This document shows positions 37,370 through 49,645 of a DNA stretch of 64,000 nucleotides, in pieces (the first letter of the stretch is position 1; each line of letters opens with the position of its first letter). The notes under the pieces are model-generated. The model worked only from the letters and a program-made list of their open reading frames with translations, made no database searches and had not been told where the DNA came from. The stretch lies in the NCBI RefSeq assembly GCF_036323735.1, contig NC_086026.1, positions 50,728,539-50,792,538 on the forward strand. The letters run 5' to 3'. The position numbers were made by a program, and so were the translations under genes. This DNA is from Rattus norvegicus. Taxonomy: Eukaryota > Chordata > Mammalia > Rodentia > Muridae.

Positions 37370-38194
37370 TATGAACGCTCGCACACATACAAACACACAA
37401 ATCCTTTTTAGAAGTCTTCCTTTACTTTTTACTAACAGCCTCTTTTTTGAATGATACTGAGAGAAGTTTTGGTAAACTTGGCTACCTCACATCTCCATAG
37501 GTGAGAAAAATTTACATTTCTAACTATTATGCAAGCATTACTCAAGAGTATTTTTTTCCCAAAACTAATGTGAAAGAACTGCCTGTTTGGAGTTTTTAAG
37601 ACATCACCAACATTTTTGAAGAGACTTCCGTGCTTCATGTGCAGCATATCTTTGGGGTAATCTTATGTGTGCCCTTCCCTTCAACAAGAGCTAGGTTTCC
37701 TCCTTGGCAGAATATTCTAGCAGCTGGATCTCATTTGCTTTGCAAGGACATCTGAAGGCATTGCTATTTTGGAAACTGCTTAGCATATGGCATAATTGTT
37801 TTAAAGTACGTTACAGTTTGCATGGTGCAGTCCCATTATTTAATGCAGCCATTTCTCATAGATATCCAAGACGATTTACTTTCACTTGTTTTCAGAGAGG
37901 GAAGCAAGCGGAAGTGCTAAAAAAAATAACCCATCAGCTTGGCAGGGTAATTTATCTCACTCCTGGATGAATCAACAGACAAAAATCTTTCCCTCAGATT
38001 CTTTAATACCAGAAAGCCTTGGGCCTTTTGACCTAAATAGGTAGATGGATATGTACTGGCCCTCACAGGCACATGTGGCACAGTTAGTCTTGTGTCTGAC
38101 CTCTTAGAGTATCCTGTATGCTTAGGCATTGGGCCATAGGTAGAAAAGAATGCCATTTACCTACTTTTTCTTAAAGGTGGTATGGGGGGGGGGT
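37369..38194. other. unique non-coding sequence
   Basis: No gene. A short part near 37795-37860 ('gtacgttacagtttgcatgg') resembles an ancient MIR-type core. A 10-base G run ends the stretch at 38184-38193. Confidence 0.5.
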
Positions 38195-38445
38195 CACTTA
38201 AAGCACCAGTTTTAGAATCAAATTGTATGGATTTAAATCTGCCCTCTCAACCCTTATGAGCTTTGTGATCCCCATTGAATGACTTAACTTCTCTGGACCA
38301 CATCTTTTTTCTTACCTAGGAAACAGGAACAGCACTTGCTATCTTGGGGAAGTTGTATTGCGAGATTTACTTGACCTGAAGTGTTGCTAAAGTACCAAAC
38401 ACAGCATGCTGCTTCTGAGAGGCCCTCAGGAAATGTTAGCTGCTT
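38195..38445 (+). repeat. MIR SINE, near full length
   Basis: It carries a head 'atggatttaaatctgccctc', then 'cccattgaatgacttaactt', 'cttacctaggaaacaggaac' and a tail 'ctcaggaaatgttagctgc'. All four blocks are in MIR order. Confidence 0.78.
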
Positions 38446-38848
38446 CTGTATGGTATGTGAACCAACTGGTCATGTTTCCTGAGGTTCATTTAAGTTTGTT
38501 TGTAGTCAAGATTGGGGCTGGTTAGTGATCTTCAGAGGTAATTGCTAGAGTTTTGAAAACCACAATAATGGCAACTTCTCACTCATTCTGCACCCTACAG
38601 CACAAAGCAGTGATGTTTTCAATCCTAAATAATATAATGTTGATAGAGACCTGCTCACTGATGCCCCTGGTACTTCCAAGGCAACTCTTTTGGACAACAT
38701 AAGATAGGGGGAAAGGTTGGCATGGATTTCTTAAAGTCCAGGATTAGCACAGATTATGAAGAAATAGGTATCTGGTGAGTTTCTGGATCCAATTTTTATT
38801 GGGGGGGGGGAACCAGAGGCACAGAAGAACAAAGTATCTTGCCACCTG
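38446..38848. other. unique non-coding sequence
   Basis: No gene. A 10-base G run sits at 38801-38810. Confidence 0.5.
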
Positions 38849-39196
38849 CCTTAGTTTCTTTTCTCATTGCTTTGGTCAAATTCTCTGACAAAAGCAACTT
38901 AAGTAAGATTGAGTTTGTTGAGATCACAGTTCAAGTCACAGTGTATGACAGAGAAGTCACAGGCAGCAGGAATTTGAAGCAGCTAGTCACAATCCAACGT
39001 GGAGAAGCAGAGAGCAAGGCATGCATGCAGTTGTTCAGTGTCTGAGATCTTTGCCAGGGAATGGTACCACCCAAGGTGGGCGTGTCTTCCCAATTCAATT
39101 AATATAATTAGGGTAATTTTCTTGGGGCTGGTCCAGAGGGCAGTCTTCCAGGTGATTCTAGGTTCCTCCAAGTTGACAGTTAGCTTTAATCATTAC
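38849..39196 (+). repeat. rodent medium-copy interspersed repeat (RMER-like)
   Basis: 'ccttagtttcttttctcatt' start, 'tctgacaaaagcaacttaag' body, and 'ccaagttgacagttagcttt' end. More diverged than the 22.2 kb copy. Confidence 0.7.
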
Positions 39197-39307
39197 AAAT
39201 TGTTTACCCAGTAAGTGTGTCTTAATCATGCTAGGCTCTTCTGGGTGCTAAGATGTAGGCATCAGGGCCAGGTGGTTCCTATAAATGGAGATTGTAATTC
39301 CCTAGTG

Positions 39308-39516
39308 CAGAAGTTCTCAACCTGATGGTTGTGACTTCTTTGGGGTCAAACAACCCTTTCTCAGTGGTCACCTAAGCAGATATTTACCTTATGATTCATA
39401 ACAGTAGCAAGATTACAGTTATGAAGTAGTAATAAACATAAATTTATATTTGGGGTCACTATAACAGGAGGAACTGTATTAAAGGGTCACAGCAGTAGGA
39501 AGGTTGAACACCATTG
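39308..39516 (+). mobile_element. URR1-type hAT DNA transposon (non-autonomous)
   Basis: Starts 'cagaagttctcaacc' and ends with 'ggttgaacaccattg', inverted terminal repeats of the rodent URR1 (hAT-Charlie) family. The flanks 'ccctagtg' (39300-39307) and 'ctctagta' (39517-39524) are a worn 8-bp duplication (6 of 8 match), the hAT hallmark. No transposase is encoded. Confidence 0.92.
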
Positions 39517-39524
39517 CTCTAGTA

Positions 39525-40071
39525 AGACTGATTTGTTCCTATTTGCCCAGGACATTCCCATGGCAAGAGGTATGTCCTAGGAACTAATTCAGTCTTGGGA
39601 AAGTCCAAGAGTGTTAGCCATAAATCCTTGCTGCTTTTTTTCATCTTAGAGTAGTCATAGCAGGCACAACAAACATGAAGGCCACTTCACAGTTCATGGA
39701 CTAAAGACTGTGACCCATTCCGAACATATAAGGCCCAATCAGCATTTTAGGTTATTAGCGAAGAGCTGCCCCGAAATGAGTTAAGTGACTGTAAAGTTCT
39801 ATGGATGAGAATGTTGTGTTCTATGTCATGTTGGTAGTTCATGTACATTTGGTTGAAAGTATAAGCATATCTATTCAGTGCTGTCAGGTTATGTGAGGAT
39901 GGAAAACACATGATATGGATCGCTTATATTTCTTTATAAGTTTCACTTTATACAGGAGATATTTTGGGAGTGATCACCAATTAGGATACATCTGTCTTAG
40001 AAAACACCAAATGAAAACAAAGCAGTTTGAGAAAGACAGCAACTGACCATCTCCTTGGCACTTAAATATTA
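39525..40071. other. unique non-coding sequence
   Basis: No gene or repeat recognised. Confidence 0.5.
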
Positions 40072-40306
40072 AGGATGGGGAGATAGCTCAGTTGATAAAA
40101 CGTTTGCCTTACAACACTGAGGCCCTGAGTTCGATCCCTAGCACCCATGTTAAAATCTGAACGTGGTGGTGTGCATTCGTAATTGACATGCTGGGGAGGT
40201 TGAGCCAAGCCAATGCCTAGGGCTCACTGGTCAGCCATCCCAGGCTAGAGCAAGCCCTTGTTTCCAGCAAGAGACCCTGCTTCAAAAGAGAGGTAAATGG
40301 TTCATG

Positions 40307-40345
<39 letters not shown>
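40072..40345 (+). repeat. B4-family SINE with CA tail
   Basis: 'ggatggggagatagctcagt' head, 'gccctgagttcgatccctag' B box, 'tgaacgtggtggtgtgcatt' B1 half and a (CA)n tail. Full length. Confidence 0.9.
40309..40344. repeat. (CA)n microsatellite
   Basis: 18 CA units in the tail of the B4. Confidence 0.97.
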
Positions 40346-40348
<3 letters not shown>

Positions 40349-40493
40349 TATCTAATAAGGAGCCTACTCAGAAACTAAGGCATTTTCCACAACCCAACTC
40401 TTGCAGTGTACTTTCATATCACACAGAGCAGAAGTTTGAAACAAGTGTGCTGCTGCATGAGAATTTAAGTGTGTCTTGGTCATTTGTCTAGAG

Positions 40494-40711
40494 CAGCAGT
40501 TCTCATCCTGGGGGTAGTAATCCCTTTGGTGGCTGAATGACCCTTTTACAGGGATCTCATCATTGGAAAACACAGATGTTTGTACTATGATTCATAACAG
40601 TAGCGAAATTGCAGTTAGGAAGTAGCAACGAAAATAATTTTATGGTTGAGGGTCAGCATAACAAGAGAAACGATGGAAGGGTCATGGCATTAGGAAGGTT
40701 GAGGATCACTG
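40494..40711 (+). mobile_element. URR1-type hAT DNA transposon (non-autonomous)
   Basis: Starts 'cagcagttctcatcctg' and ends 'aaggttgaggatcactg', inverted repeats of the URR1 family. The flanking 8 bp 'gtctagag' at 40486-40493 and 40712-40719 are identical, a perfect hAT target-site duplication. Same orientation as the copy 1 kb upstream; no transposase is encoded. Confidence 0.95.
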
Positions 40712-40719
40712 GTCTAGAG

Positions 40720-40955
40720 ACAACCAACCAGAATTCAAATCAATAGATGGCCTTTAACTATTGAAGGGAGACTTCCTGAAGACTGGTAAAGCAAAAATAA
40801 ATAAATGTATATAAGAGTAAAAACAAAAATCTGGTCAGACCCAGCTCCTTCTGCTAAAAGAAAGAAGTAACGTGCATCTAAAGAAGTCTTTCAAAAGAAA
40901 ACAGCTCGTTTTTTTTTGCTTGGAGTACACAAACTTCTGACCTTTGGAAACTGTC
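40720..40955. other. unique non-coding sequence
   Basis: No feature recognised. Confidence 0.5.
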
Positions 40956-41045
40956 TAAATATTTCCTACACTCCTTCTTTACCCCCATAGGACCTACTGC
41001 AGCCCTGGGCACATGGTGGATACTTAATAAACTCTTAAATTATAT
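40956..41045 (+). repeat. MIR/L2 3'-end fragment
   Basis: 'cagccctgggcacatggtgg' followed by 'atacttaataaactcttaaa' and 'attgaatg' is the ancient tail shared by MIR and L2. Confidence 0.6.
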
Positions 41046-42675
41046 TGAATGTCCTTTGTGTTAATAGTAATTCCATGTAACATAATGAAAGTGAAGTGAG
41101 AAGGCCAAGGCTTACCATTCCACATTCAACTTTTCCCCAAGGAACCAGCTACTTTACCTCTCAGACTGAAGCAAAGAACTCATTCAGAAGCAGAGCTGAG
41201 GGCTGTTGGAGTTATTGTTGTTTATATTTCCCTGGACAGAGGAGTAATTATATTGGCTTCAAAGGCCTTTTCTTCTACCTTCCATCTCGGTCTGGTGGTG
41301 CAGGAAGAAGGTTGTTCTCTGTTCCTCAGTCTTGCAGATGGAAACCAAGAGGAGGGGAACTGTTTGCCCAAGGTCACAGAGTTAAACCTTCTCAGATATT
41401 TGCTAACCCTGACTGAATTTTCCCAGACCTCACCAGAGCAAAATGGTAGATAAGTTCTCTGGCCCGATTTTAGGTTAGGGGATGGCATTCTTCCTATAGC
41501 CTCTCCTTTCACAGTCATCCTGATCCTTGCACGACTCAAACAACTCTATTTCCTTCCGTTGCTTGCCAATGCTACTCTCTTTGCTCTCAGCCAAGGCTCC
41601 GGCATCTCCATGTTGAGACTGGAAGTCAAGGAACTCTTCCTGATGGCTCAAAGTGCTGCATGCCTGTGAGGATATAGGGGTCACATCTGCTGCTTTTATC
41701 ACAGAGATACATGAGGAGAGCCTGGCCTCCCATTTCCATCAGGCTTCAGTAGTATGAGTCAGGCTTTGTTTTATGGTTAATTTAGCCTGTGAGGCAAGCA
41801 AGCTTAAATTCGGGAGGAGAGACATAAACTGGTATGAACCGAGCTCATAACTCAAATAGGACTTCCCGGAAGACAGATTGCCTGTGGCTCTTAGAACATC
41901 ATTCCCTTGATAGCAGTGATGCAGACAGAAAGTAGAAAAATGACAGTGTTGTCTGAAGGGCATATGGAGGTCAAAGAATTTTCAGAACTCAGTGCCACAG
42001 AGGGGAACTCTGTTGGATATTTATTCAGGCCCCTTCCATTTAAATCTTGATTACGCTCGGCTCTATGAGGAGCTGGGATTTATGGACCAGCGACAGGTGA
42101 TTCTTATATAAGGATGGAATCTTGGGTGTGATAAATTTGGTCTTGAGAAGCCTCAGCTCAGACACTGCAGATGGCTGTGACAGGGTGACAGAGTTAGAAA
42201 GTGGCAACCTGCTGGGCTATCGGCTGTGTGCAAAATGGCCACCAGTTCAGAACTGTCTGTACCAATTTTCCATGGCCTCAAGGTCATGACTAAGGACACT
42301 GTAGGCTTGATGTTCATACTAGCAAATTTGTCTGTTGCTCCTTTAGTCACTGCTACTGACTCACAGAGGGTCCTAAAGAGGCAGATAGAATACCACTTAT
42401 AATTCAGGTCATTGTCTATTATGACAACTCCTGTGAGGGGTCAAGTCCCATGTTTGCAAAGAATTGCTTACCATAGAGAATTTCATCAGACAGATTGAGT
42501 TGGTTGACGAGATAGTGTTTGGAGTTTGTTTCTTAGTATGTGTGTGTTTCATGTGTGCGCATGTGCATATGTGTCACTGCCCTATACTCTTATTTAATTC
42601 CCAAGACTGTCTGCTCCCACCATCTCCGTTGCCTACCATTTGCTGGTCTCCTTTCTACCCAGCCCCCACACTCCG
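41046..42675. other. mostly unique non-coding sequence
   Basis: No gene. A MIR-core fragment lies at 41331-41395 ('tgcccaaggtcacagagtta'). Frames of about 105 codons at 41096-41539 lie on both strands over this fragment and match no family. Confidence 0.5.
41331..41395 (+). repeat. MIR core fragment
   Basis: 'ggggaactgtttgcccaagg' followed by 'tcacagagttaaac' is the conserved MIR core. Confidence 0.65.
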
Positions 42676-44620
42676 TCTTTCTTCACAACATCATGTCATC
42701 TACAAATAGGGATACTTTAACTTCTTCATTTCCTGGGTACCACTGTCTCATTCCTGATGCTTTCAGTGTTTCCCTCATTAGTATATTATTTGCTTATGAT
42801 ATGTGAACCTTACTATATTGAGAACTACTCCTCCTCTTCCCAGTCTCTAGAGGGTTATCATGAAGGGATGCTAAACTTTTTAAAGGCAGTTTCCTATTGA
42901 GATGATCATATGATTTCTGGCCTTAAGTCTATTTGCTTGTTGTGTTGTATTTATTGATTTGCACACATTGAATCATTCTTGCATCCCTGGGATGAAAAAA
43001 AAATCACCTTGGTCGTGGTGTACTGCCTTCTTAATGTGATCGTGACTTAGATTTGCAACTGTGACTATCTGTGTCTATGTTCATCAGGGGAACTGGTCTA
43101 TAGCTTTCTCGTTTGTCCTTATTGAGTTTTGATAGCAGGGTAGGGCCATCTGTATATAATGATTTTAGTAGTAAGCCTGTTTTTTCTATTTCACATAGTT
43201 TAGGGAGCACTGATGTTAATAGCTCTTCCTCAGTGGTTTGGTAGAGTTCAGCAGGATTCCATTCTCTCCTGAACTTTTCGTTGTGAGGAGACTTTTTACT
43301 GCCACTTCTATCTCACTGATTTCTCTAGATCGGCTTAGATTGTTTCCATCTTTTTGATCTACTTCTGGTAAATCCTATGTGTTCAGGAATTATTCTGTCT
43401 CTTCTAGATTTTCTAGGGTTTTTTTTTTTTTTAACTGTACATTTTCGGAGTATTCCCTAATGATCCTTTAGAGTTCACTGGAACCTGCAGTAACCTTCCC
43501 CTTCTTCAACTACAATTTCATTAGCTGCCTTTCCTCTTTTTTTTCTTGCTAGTTTAGGTAAATGTTTGTCAATATTTTTATGTCTTATATTTGCTTGGTT
43601 CTGAGTCTTGAGATGTTAGCATTATTCTATTAATTTCTGTCTAGTCTCTATTATTTTTTGCTTCCTGCTGCTTTTGGGTTTGGCGTTGTTGTTCTTCTCA
43701 GACCTTGAGTTGCACCCTTAGGTCAAATTGAGATCTTGCTGGTTTTTTAATGTGAGCACTCACAGCGCACAGTTTCCTCTGGGAGCTGCCTTAGTTGGAT
43801 CCCAGAGGCTCTGCTAGGCCGTGCTTCCAGTTTCATTTGGTTCTGAAAACTTTTAGATTTCTTCTTTGCTTTCTTTCCCCCCAAGGACACACTGGTTCCT
43901 CAAGATCATCCTGCTCGGTCTCTTTGCATATGCATAGCTTTGTAGCATTTATTGCTGTGGATGTCTAGATTCAATTCCCCCAGTTTGATAGCATGTACTA
44001 AATTATTTAGGTTCTTCTGTGTTTGTGAATAGTTGTTCTGTGAGATAGAGTGTGCTGTATTTACAGTAGGTTCCATGGGATGCAGAAGAAAAACGTGCCT
44101 CTCCTATCTGTTAGCTGGAGTAGTCCTAGATGTCTGCTCAGTTCACCTGATCTACAGTGCTGTTCAACTCTGAAGCTTCTGCATTTAGTCTTGAAGATCA
44201 GTGTAAAGGTGACAGTGAGCTATTGAAGCCACCATGTTTTATTACACCAGGATATAGGCTTCTCGTTATGCTCATTAGTGTTTGTTTGATGAAATCAGGA
44301 GTCACAACATTTGATATCTAGATTTACAGTTGTTACAGCTCTTGATGATGAATTGTTCTCTTATCACGCAGCGGCCTTCTTTATTTCTTTGGGCTCATTT
44401 TGATTTGAAGTCTATTTTGTCAGATATCAGAATAGGTACAGCAACTTACATTTTTTGCTAGTTTATCTTCCATTCTTAGACCCTCAGTCTGTGGGTGTCT
44501 TTGGTAGTGAGCATTCTTCACTGGAGACAGCAGGTGATGGATTTCTTGTAAACACCTTCAGCTTCTCTGCATCTCTTTATGATGCTAAGTTGAGGCTGTT
44601 CCTACTTAAGGCTATGAGGA
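42676..44620 (-). mobile_element. decayed L1 ORF2 (reverse transcriptase and upstream)
   Basis: The minus strand encodes a worn LINE-1 ORF2 protein. At 42692-42724 the frame reads EVKVSLFVDDM, the catalytic F-x-DD motif of L1 reverse transcriptase with Ala replaced by Val. At about 42855-42910 it reads NHMIISIG. At about 42975-43000 it reads FIPGMQ followed by a stop. Higher coordinates continue toward the N-terminal linker and endonuclease region in the right order. Stops and frameshifts are frequent, so it is dead. The part nearest the L1 3' end is missing below 42.68 kb. Confidence 0.88.
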
Positions 44621-45865
44621 GATATTTCCTGTGAGGTCCTGTTATTTTGTAGGTTGGTTGTTGACTGTTTATCCTTTCCTTTCCTCCTGCTAATCTTAGA
44701 GGTTTGCTGGTTAGTACTGTGTTGGCCATAGTGGATTTTTACTGTAATCCAGCTCTCTAATGATAAAAAATCTTGATTAGAGCATAGCAAGAAGTCAAGG
44801 GGGGAAACACACTCACAAAGAAGAGGATGTGTGCGGGAATAACAGTTGTCTGGGTCTTCAAAGCTTGAGATACAGGGGTCAAAGATGAGTTGCGTTTTTC
44901 TGGTCCTCAAAGTTTAGGATGCAAAGACCAAGGGGGTGAGTAGAGATAGCAGACTCGGGACTTTCTGATGATGTAGGCAAGTCTTGAAACTGATTTGAAC
45001 AGAGGTCTGTTCACCTTCTCTTCTTTGCAGACTAGGAGTTTTTGTGATCTGAATGATAGCCTTGGAATCTATGAGCTGGGCAGGTCCCTTCACTCTTGCT
45101 AAACTCTCTGTATCTATAATACTGCTTGGGATACCTGATGTTCACATGGATGTTCTCCTATGTAGGGAGAGTGGAGAGCAGCCATGGTGCTGAAAACAGG
45201 AAGACTTGTCTCACGCTACTGAGGCTTCCTAGGTACTAATCAAGCATTTGGAAGGATCCAAATCAGAGCTTGTCTCTCTTGTATCTGCAAAGTGGCTTGC
45301 AGCAGTGGGTGACTCAGAGATTGGGCCACCTGTTGACCTCAGGTCAGGGCTATCAAATCCTAGTGCTGTTTCCAGTGCTGAGGTTGCTTCTGGCAACTGA
45401 ACATGGTCATGCACTCCACTGTCTGAATGCTGAGCCTTCTAGTCAGTGTCTGGCTTTCTTGTTCCTCCTGTAACTCCCCCTCCCTGAGTGTTTCTTGCTC
45501 TGGGACTGTGGAAGGATTCCCTGACCTGTGGTTTGCTCCTTTCCTCAACCTCTTATGGTTGCACAGGCTTAGTTTCGAGCAATAAGCTCCTTGTCAAGAA
45601 GGCACCAGGCCACAGCCTCTGACTCATGAATAGCAAAAACGGGATTTCTCTCTGCTGCCCATCTGTGTGCAGTGTTTTTGGAGGGAATGGACGTCTCATC
45701 ACAAACTACAGTTGGAGTTGGGGCTTGTGAGGGCACCAGGCTTGTTCTAAGGAGAAGGATTACCAGTCCTCTAAACATCACCTTAGCTTTGAGATGAGGC
45801 TTCTAGGCTTCTACCTCCCAGATCCTTGCTGGGCGATCACCTGCCTAGAGCTGTGCTCATAGTGG
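44621..45865. other. unassigned sequence upstream of the L1 fragment
   Basis: It may be further 5' L1 sequence on the minus strand (44621-44770 still looks L1-like), but the rest is unrecognised. A weak repeated motif lies at about 44848-44935: 'tcttcaaagcttgagata' and 'tcctcaaagtttaggatg', about 50 bases apart. No gene recognised. Confidence 0.4.
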
Positions 45866-46115
45866 CTTTTTTTTTCTTTTTCTCCCCAAGACAAGGTCTC
45901 ACATGGCCCAGCCTAGGCTCACATTCAGTATTCAACAAAGAATAACCTTGAAGAATGATGAATAACCTTGAACGTCTGACCCTCCTGCATCCTCTTCCCA
46001 GGGGGATTGATTATAGTCATGGCCATGGCTGCTACTTTATGTGGCAAGGTTGGAATTGAACTCAAGACCTCCCGAATGCCAGAGAAGCTCTCACCTGCTA
46101 AGCTAGGACTCAGCT
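45866..46115 (-). repeat. B4-family SINE (ID plus B1 composite)
   Basis: Antisense B1 block first ('aagacaaggtctcacatggc'), then an antisense ID-type head ('ggaattgaactcaagacctc' and 'cacctgctaagctagga'). That reversed order is B4 on the minus strand. Confidence 0.75.
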
Positions 46116-46789
46116 TTTTGGCTTACTTCTGTCTGGTATGTTGTGGATCTTCTTCTTGCTAATTTCAGCTGTTCTATTAGTGCCTTTGGGAATTCCCTAA
46201 TGGGTCTCGCTTTGAGACAGTCTGTTCTTTTTTTTATTGACTCTCTTCTTGAAGGAAGGCACATGAGGCAGCTTCTAATCCACCAGTTGACAACACACTT
46301 TCTTTCTGAACTAATATTTTCATATTGTGTAAAAATCAAAATCACCTTATAATAGGGAGTCCCATTCTTTTGGGTTAACAAATAATGGAGAGAGCACATC
46401 AATAATGAAAACTTTGAGTTATGAAAGCACAATGTGATAAGTTGTCCACACTTGACAGTGGGCTTCACTGTATATTCATAAAATCTGTATCTTTATCACA
46501 TCTGTAAAATACTATTCAAGGGAATATAAAAATCCTTTCCAAGTGTGCAAGTTTTAGCTCACTGCCAAATCTAAAAAAGGTAGCAGATGAGTATTTGTTA
46601 GATGTATGCATATAATATTTATATTGCAATAAATAATGTCATTTATATCTTCCAAATAATGGGAGTGTAACACTATGCCACATGATGTAAATATGCATTA
46701 AACACATATCTGAGGCTTGGTTGACAGGTCATGGAAAGAAAATGCCTTCTACATCAATTTTCTGTGACAAACAGAAGTTTTATAACAGG
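46116..46789. other. unique AT-rich non-coding sequence
   Basis: No gene. A 121-codon minus-strand frame at 46103-46468 partly overlaps the B4 head and resembles no family. Confidence 0.5.
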
Positions 46790-46990
46790 GTCTGAGAAGA
46801 CAGCTTGAGATTAAGAGCACATATTTCTCCTTCAGAGGACTCGAGTTCAGTTCTCAGCACCTAACCTTGGGCAGCTCACAACTTCCTGTAATTCTAGCTC
46901 AAGGAGGCTCCACACACATTCTGGCCTCCACAGACACCGGCATTTATATGCAGATACCCAGGCACTGACATGCATGCATATACCCAATTG
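46790..46990 (+). repeat. B2 SINE, diverged
   Basis: 'ttgagattaagagcacatat', 'ggactcgagttcagttctca' and 'gcagctcacaacttcctgta' in B2 order, with an A-rich end 'ttgaaaataaaaatag'. Confidence 0.8.
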
Positions 46991-49002
46991 AAAATAAAAA
47001 TAGAATATTTTTGAAAAATATTGGAATATAGAAGTGTGAAGCTTTTATTAGGCTTTTGTGAATGTGTGTGAATTGCCATTTGGTTAGCATTTGCCATCAT
47101 AACCACTGGCAAAGAACAGTTCCCCAAAGGTCCACAGTAGCTGTTTTCCCTTATCCTTTCTCTATCTCAAAGATCTTGTCTTTCATAGTGAAAACTCAGA
47201 AGCAAAACCAGAATGGCATTGGCCCGCCTGACTCAAGACCATGGGATCAAGTCAAGGTTGAGGCACTTGCTTCTTGGAGGTACAGGGTGACTGCGATCTA
47301 TCTTTAATGCAGTACATATGGATGAGAATGAGTAAGCTTGAGCATGTGGAGTAGCCCAATAGGGCCACATCCAGGGAGGACTGGATTCAGCCCCATGGTG
47401 ATTCCTGTGTGTTTCTACACACCTCCAGACAGAGAGTCAGCCCTGAGAAGCCCGGTGCTTGCTGATGACTCTCTTGGAGGTCTTTCCTTCTTGCTTCTCC
47501 ACAATCCTTTTATATATGGACTGACATGGGGAGGTACCCATATGTGTGTCCATTTATGAGTAACTCTGTTTCAAAGATAGTAAGGTAAAGCTCTGTGGCT
47601 GTACCTCTGGCACGGGCAGACCAGGATGGTCCATAAAAAATGTAGAAGATAATTGACTGTCAGGCCAGAGATTCTGAGTGGTTAAGGACAGGAACACCTT
47701 GCTTCTCTTCTTACCTACTTTGACTTTCAAGGTCTTTGTACTTGAGTTTAATTTTTTATTCTAGGTCAACATGAGAACTCATTTCCATTCCATTTCTAAG
47801 TAGTTTGGCTAAGTGTTTAAAGTTCCTGTGATTCTTTCTTGAAAATTTCTCAAAGTCTTGCCTCATTATCCTCTCTCTACTAGGCTTCCTTAAGGAGCTT
47901 CAGGCCCTGGCGTGAAATATTACATTGGGTGGTAGATGCATGACAAGAGCTAGCTCTGAGGGGGGTGGAAATGACACAAAAGCTTGCTGCTTTCTTAGCC
48001 TGGCCAGAACATACTGGAACACTGCATGTGCTGGGACCACAGTCAGGGAGGTCAGCCCACACTTGAGTACAGGCATTTGAGTCTGTCCAGTGAGTCAATC
48101 ACATGGGAATGTTGAGGGTTTGGGGTTGGTGGTGTCAATGTCACCCTACATGAAAGATGTCTGTTTGCTATAGCAAAATTTGGCAACATAGTAAGCCATC
48201 AATTTAGAGAGTGACTAATATGTAGAGACCATTTGTCTTTGTAAGAAGTTCCTTGTTGAAAGAATGGATGGATTTGTTGACTCTTCATAAGTCTCCTTTG
48301 GACTAGGCTTTTTCTATCCATCCGCTGTCCCTTCATGCCTCATTAACACCTGTGTTCAGGTGTCATTCTCACATTGTCCACTGACAATGCCAGGCGGTAT
48401 GTGCCCCTTCTGAGTGTGGACTCCAAGCACACCTCTTCTATTACCTTCATGTTATCCATTTGTAAAAGTTTCAAGTATGCATCATCATGACTAGAACAAG
48501 TAGTATTCAACAAATGCTTATTGAATGACTGCAGCATAGATCCAGTAAAAAGTACATTTGCTCACTATGTGGCATATTTGCTAGCATCCTTTCATTCTAC
48601 TTCTGTTCTCTTCACCATCATTTACTGAGGCTCTATAGAGTCCTGGGCACTGCTTGAGACATGGTTCCTTGCTGTGGAAAGTTTAGAGATGGCTTTACTC
48701 ATCATATTGTTCTTGAGATCAGCCATGCTTGGTGATCACAGGCACTGTGACACAGGAACCTTGGAGTGGCTCTTTGTGGGAAGAGATAAGAGAAAATAGA
48801 TTTTCATTTCTGAGGCCTTCACACCGCACAGAAAAGCAAATAGCTAAATGCATAAATACATTTAAAAAATACAATGTTTGATCAACAAAAAGAAATACTG
48901 GTGTGGACCAGTAATTGGTTGGAATTCTTACTGAGATAAACAATAGAATTTTTTCCTTTCTTGTGTGAACTACCCCTGCTTCTCTCAGCTAATACTTAAC
49001 TC

Positions 49003-49004
<2 letters not shown>
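46991..49004. other. mostly unique non-coding sequence
   Basis: No gene. 48500-48535 ('aacaaatgcttattgaatga') is an MIR/L2-type tail. Confidence 0.5.

Positions 49005-49066
<62 letters not shown>
49005..49066. repeat. (TA)n microsatellite
   Basis: About 30 uninterrupted TA units. Such a palindromic run can extrude a cruciform and is often unstable. Confidence 0.98.
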
Positions 49067-49067
<1 letters not shown>

Positions 49068-49454
49068 CATCCTTATGCCTAATATTATTCCAGAGCTGGG
49101 CACTTAGTAGTAAATGGGAAATATGCAAGAACTACTTCTAATGTTGAGACAAGCCCCTACTAGTGCCTTCACTCATAAGTGAAAGGAGATGGGGTGAGGA
49201 GGGTGAACAGAAGCAAGGGTGATAGAAAGGAAGAAGTAGGAATAGAGAACAGGACATAGCATCCAGGAGATCTCCACTGGCCTTGTGCTTCTAGGTCCAA
49301 GATGTCAAAGGTGATGGCTACAACTAAAATTCTAACTTCTTTCCTTAGCTAATCTTAAAAGAAAACACTAGATATTATCAAAGTGACTGGATGTGTCTTC
49401 ATCCATGTTGGGCTTCCACAACTGAATAGAATGCTCTGGCTTATTCACACGTAT
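49067..49454. other. unique non-coding sequence
   Basis: No gene. 49390-49450 and 49646-49860 may be two halves of an ancient repeat split by the B2 that follows. Confidence 0.45.
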
Positions 49455-49645
49455 ATATTTTTAGTTTTTAATTATTTGTATATATGTATCTGTGCATGTG
49501 TACACAGGCCAGAAAGGGTATCTCATCCCCTGGTGCTGGGCTTAGAGGTAGTTGTAAGTCACCCAACGGAGGTGCTGGGAACCGAACTCAGTTCTCTGTA
49601 AGAGCAGTGATTGTTCTTAACCACAGAGCCATCTCTCCAACTCCA
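49455..49645 (-). repeat. B2 SINE
   Basis: Antisense order: A/T-rich 'tttaattatttgtatatatg', 'gtatctcatcccctggtgct', 'ctgggaaccgaactcagttc', and 'ccacagagccatctctccaa' as the reversed head. Clear B2 on the minus strand. Confidence 0.9.

Noticed and set aside
46103..46468. 121-codon minus-strand frame
   Set aside because: It overlaps the head of a B4 SINE and has no protein resemblance.
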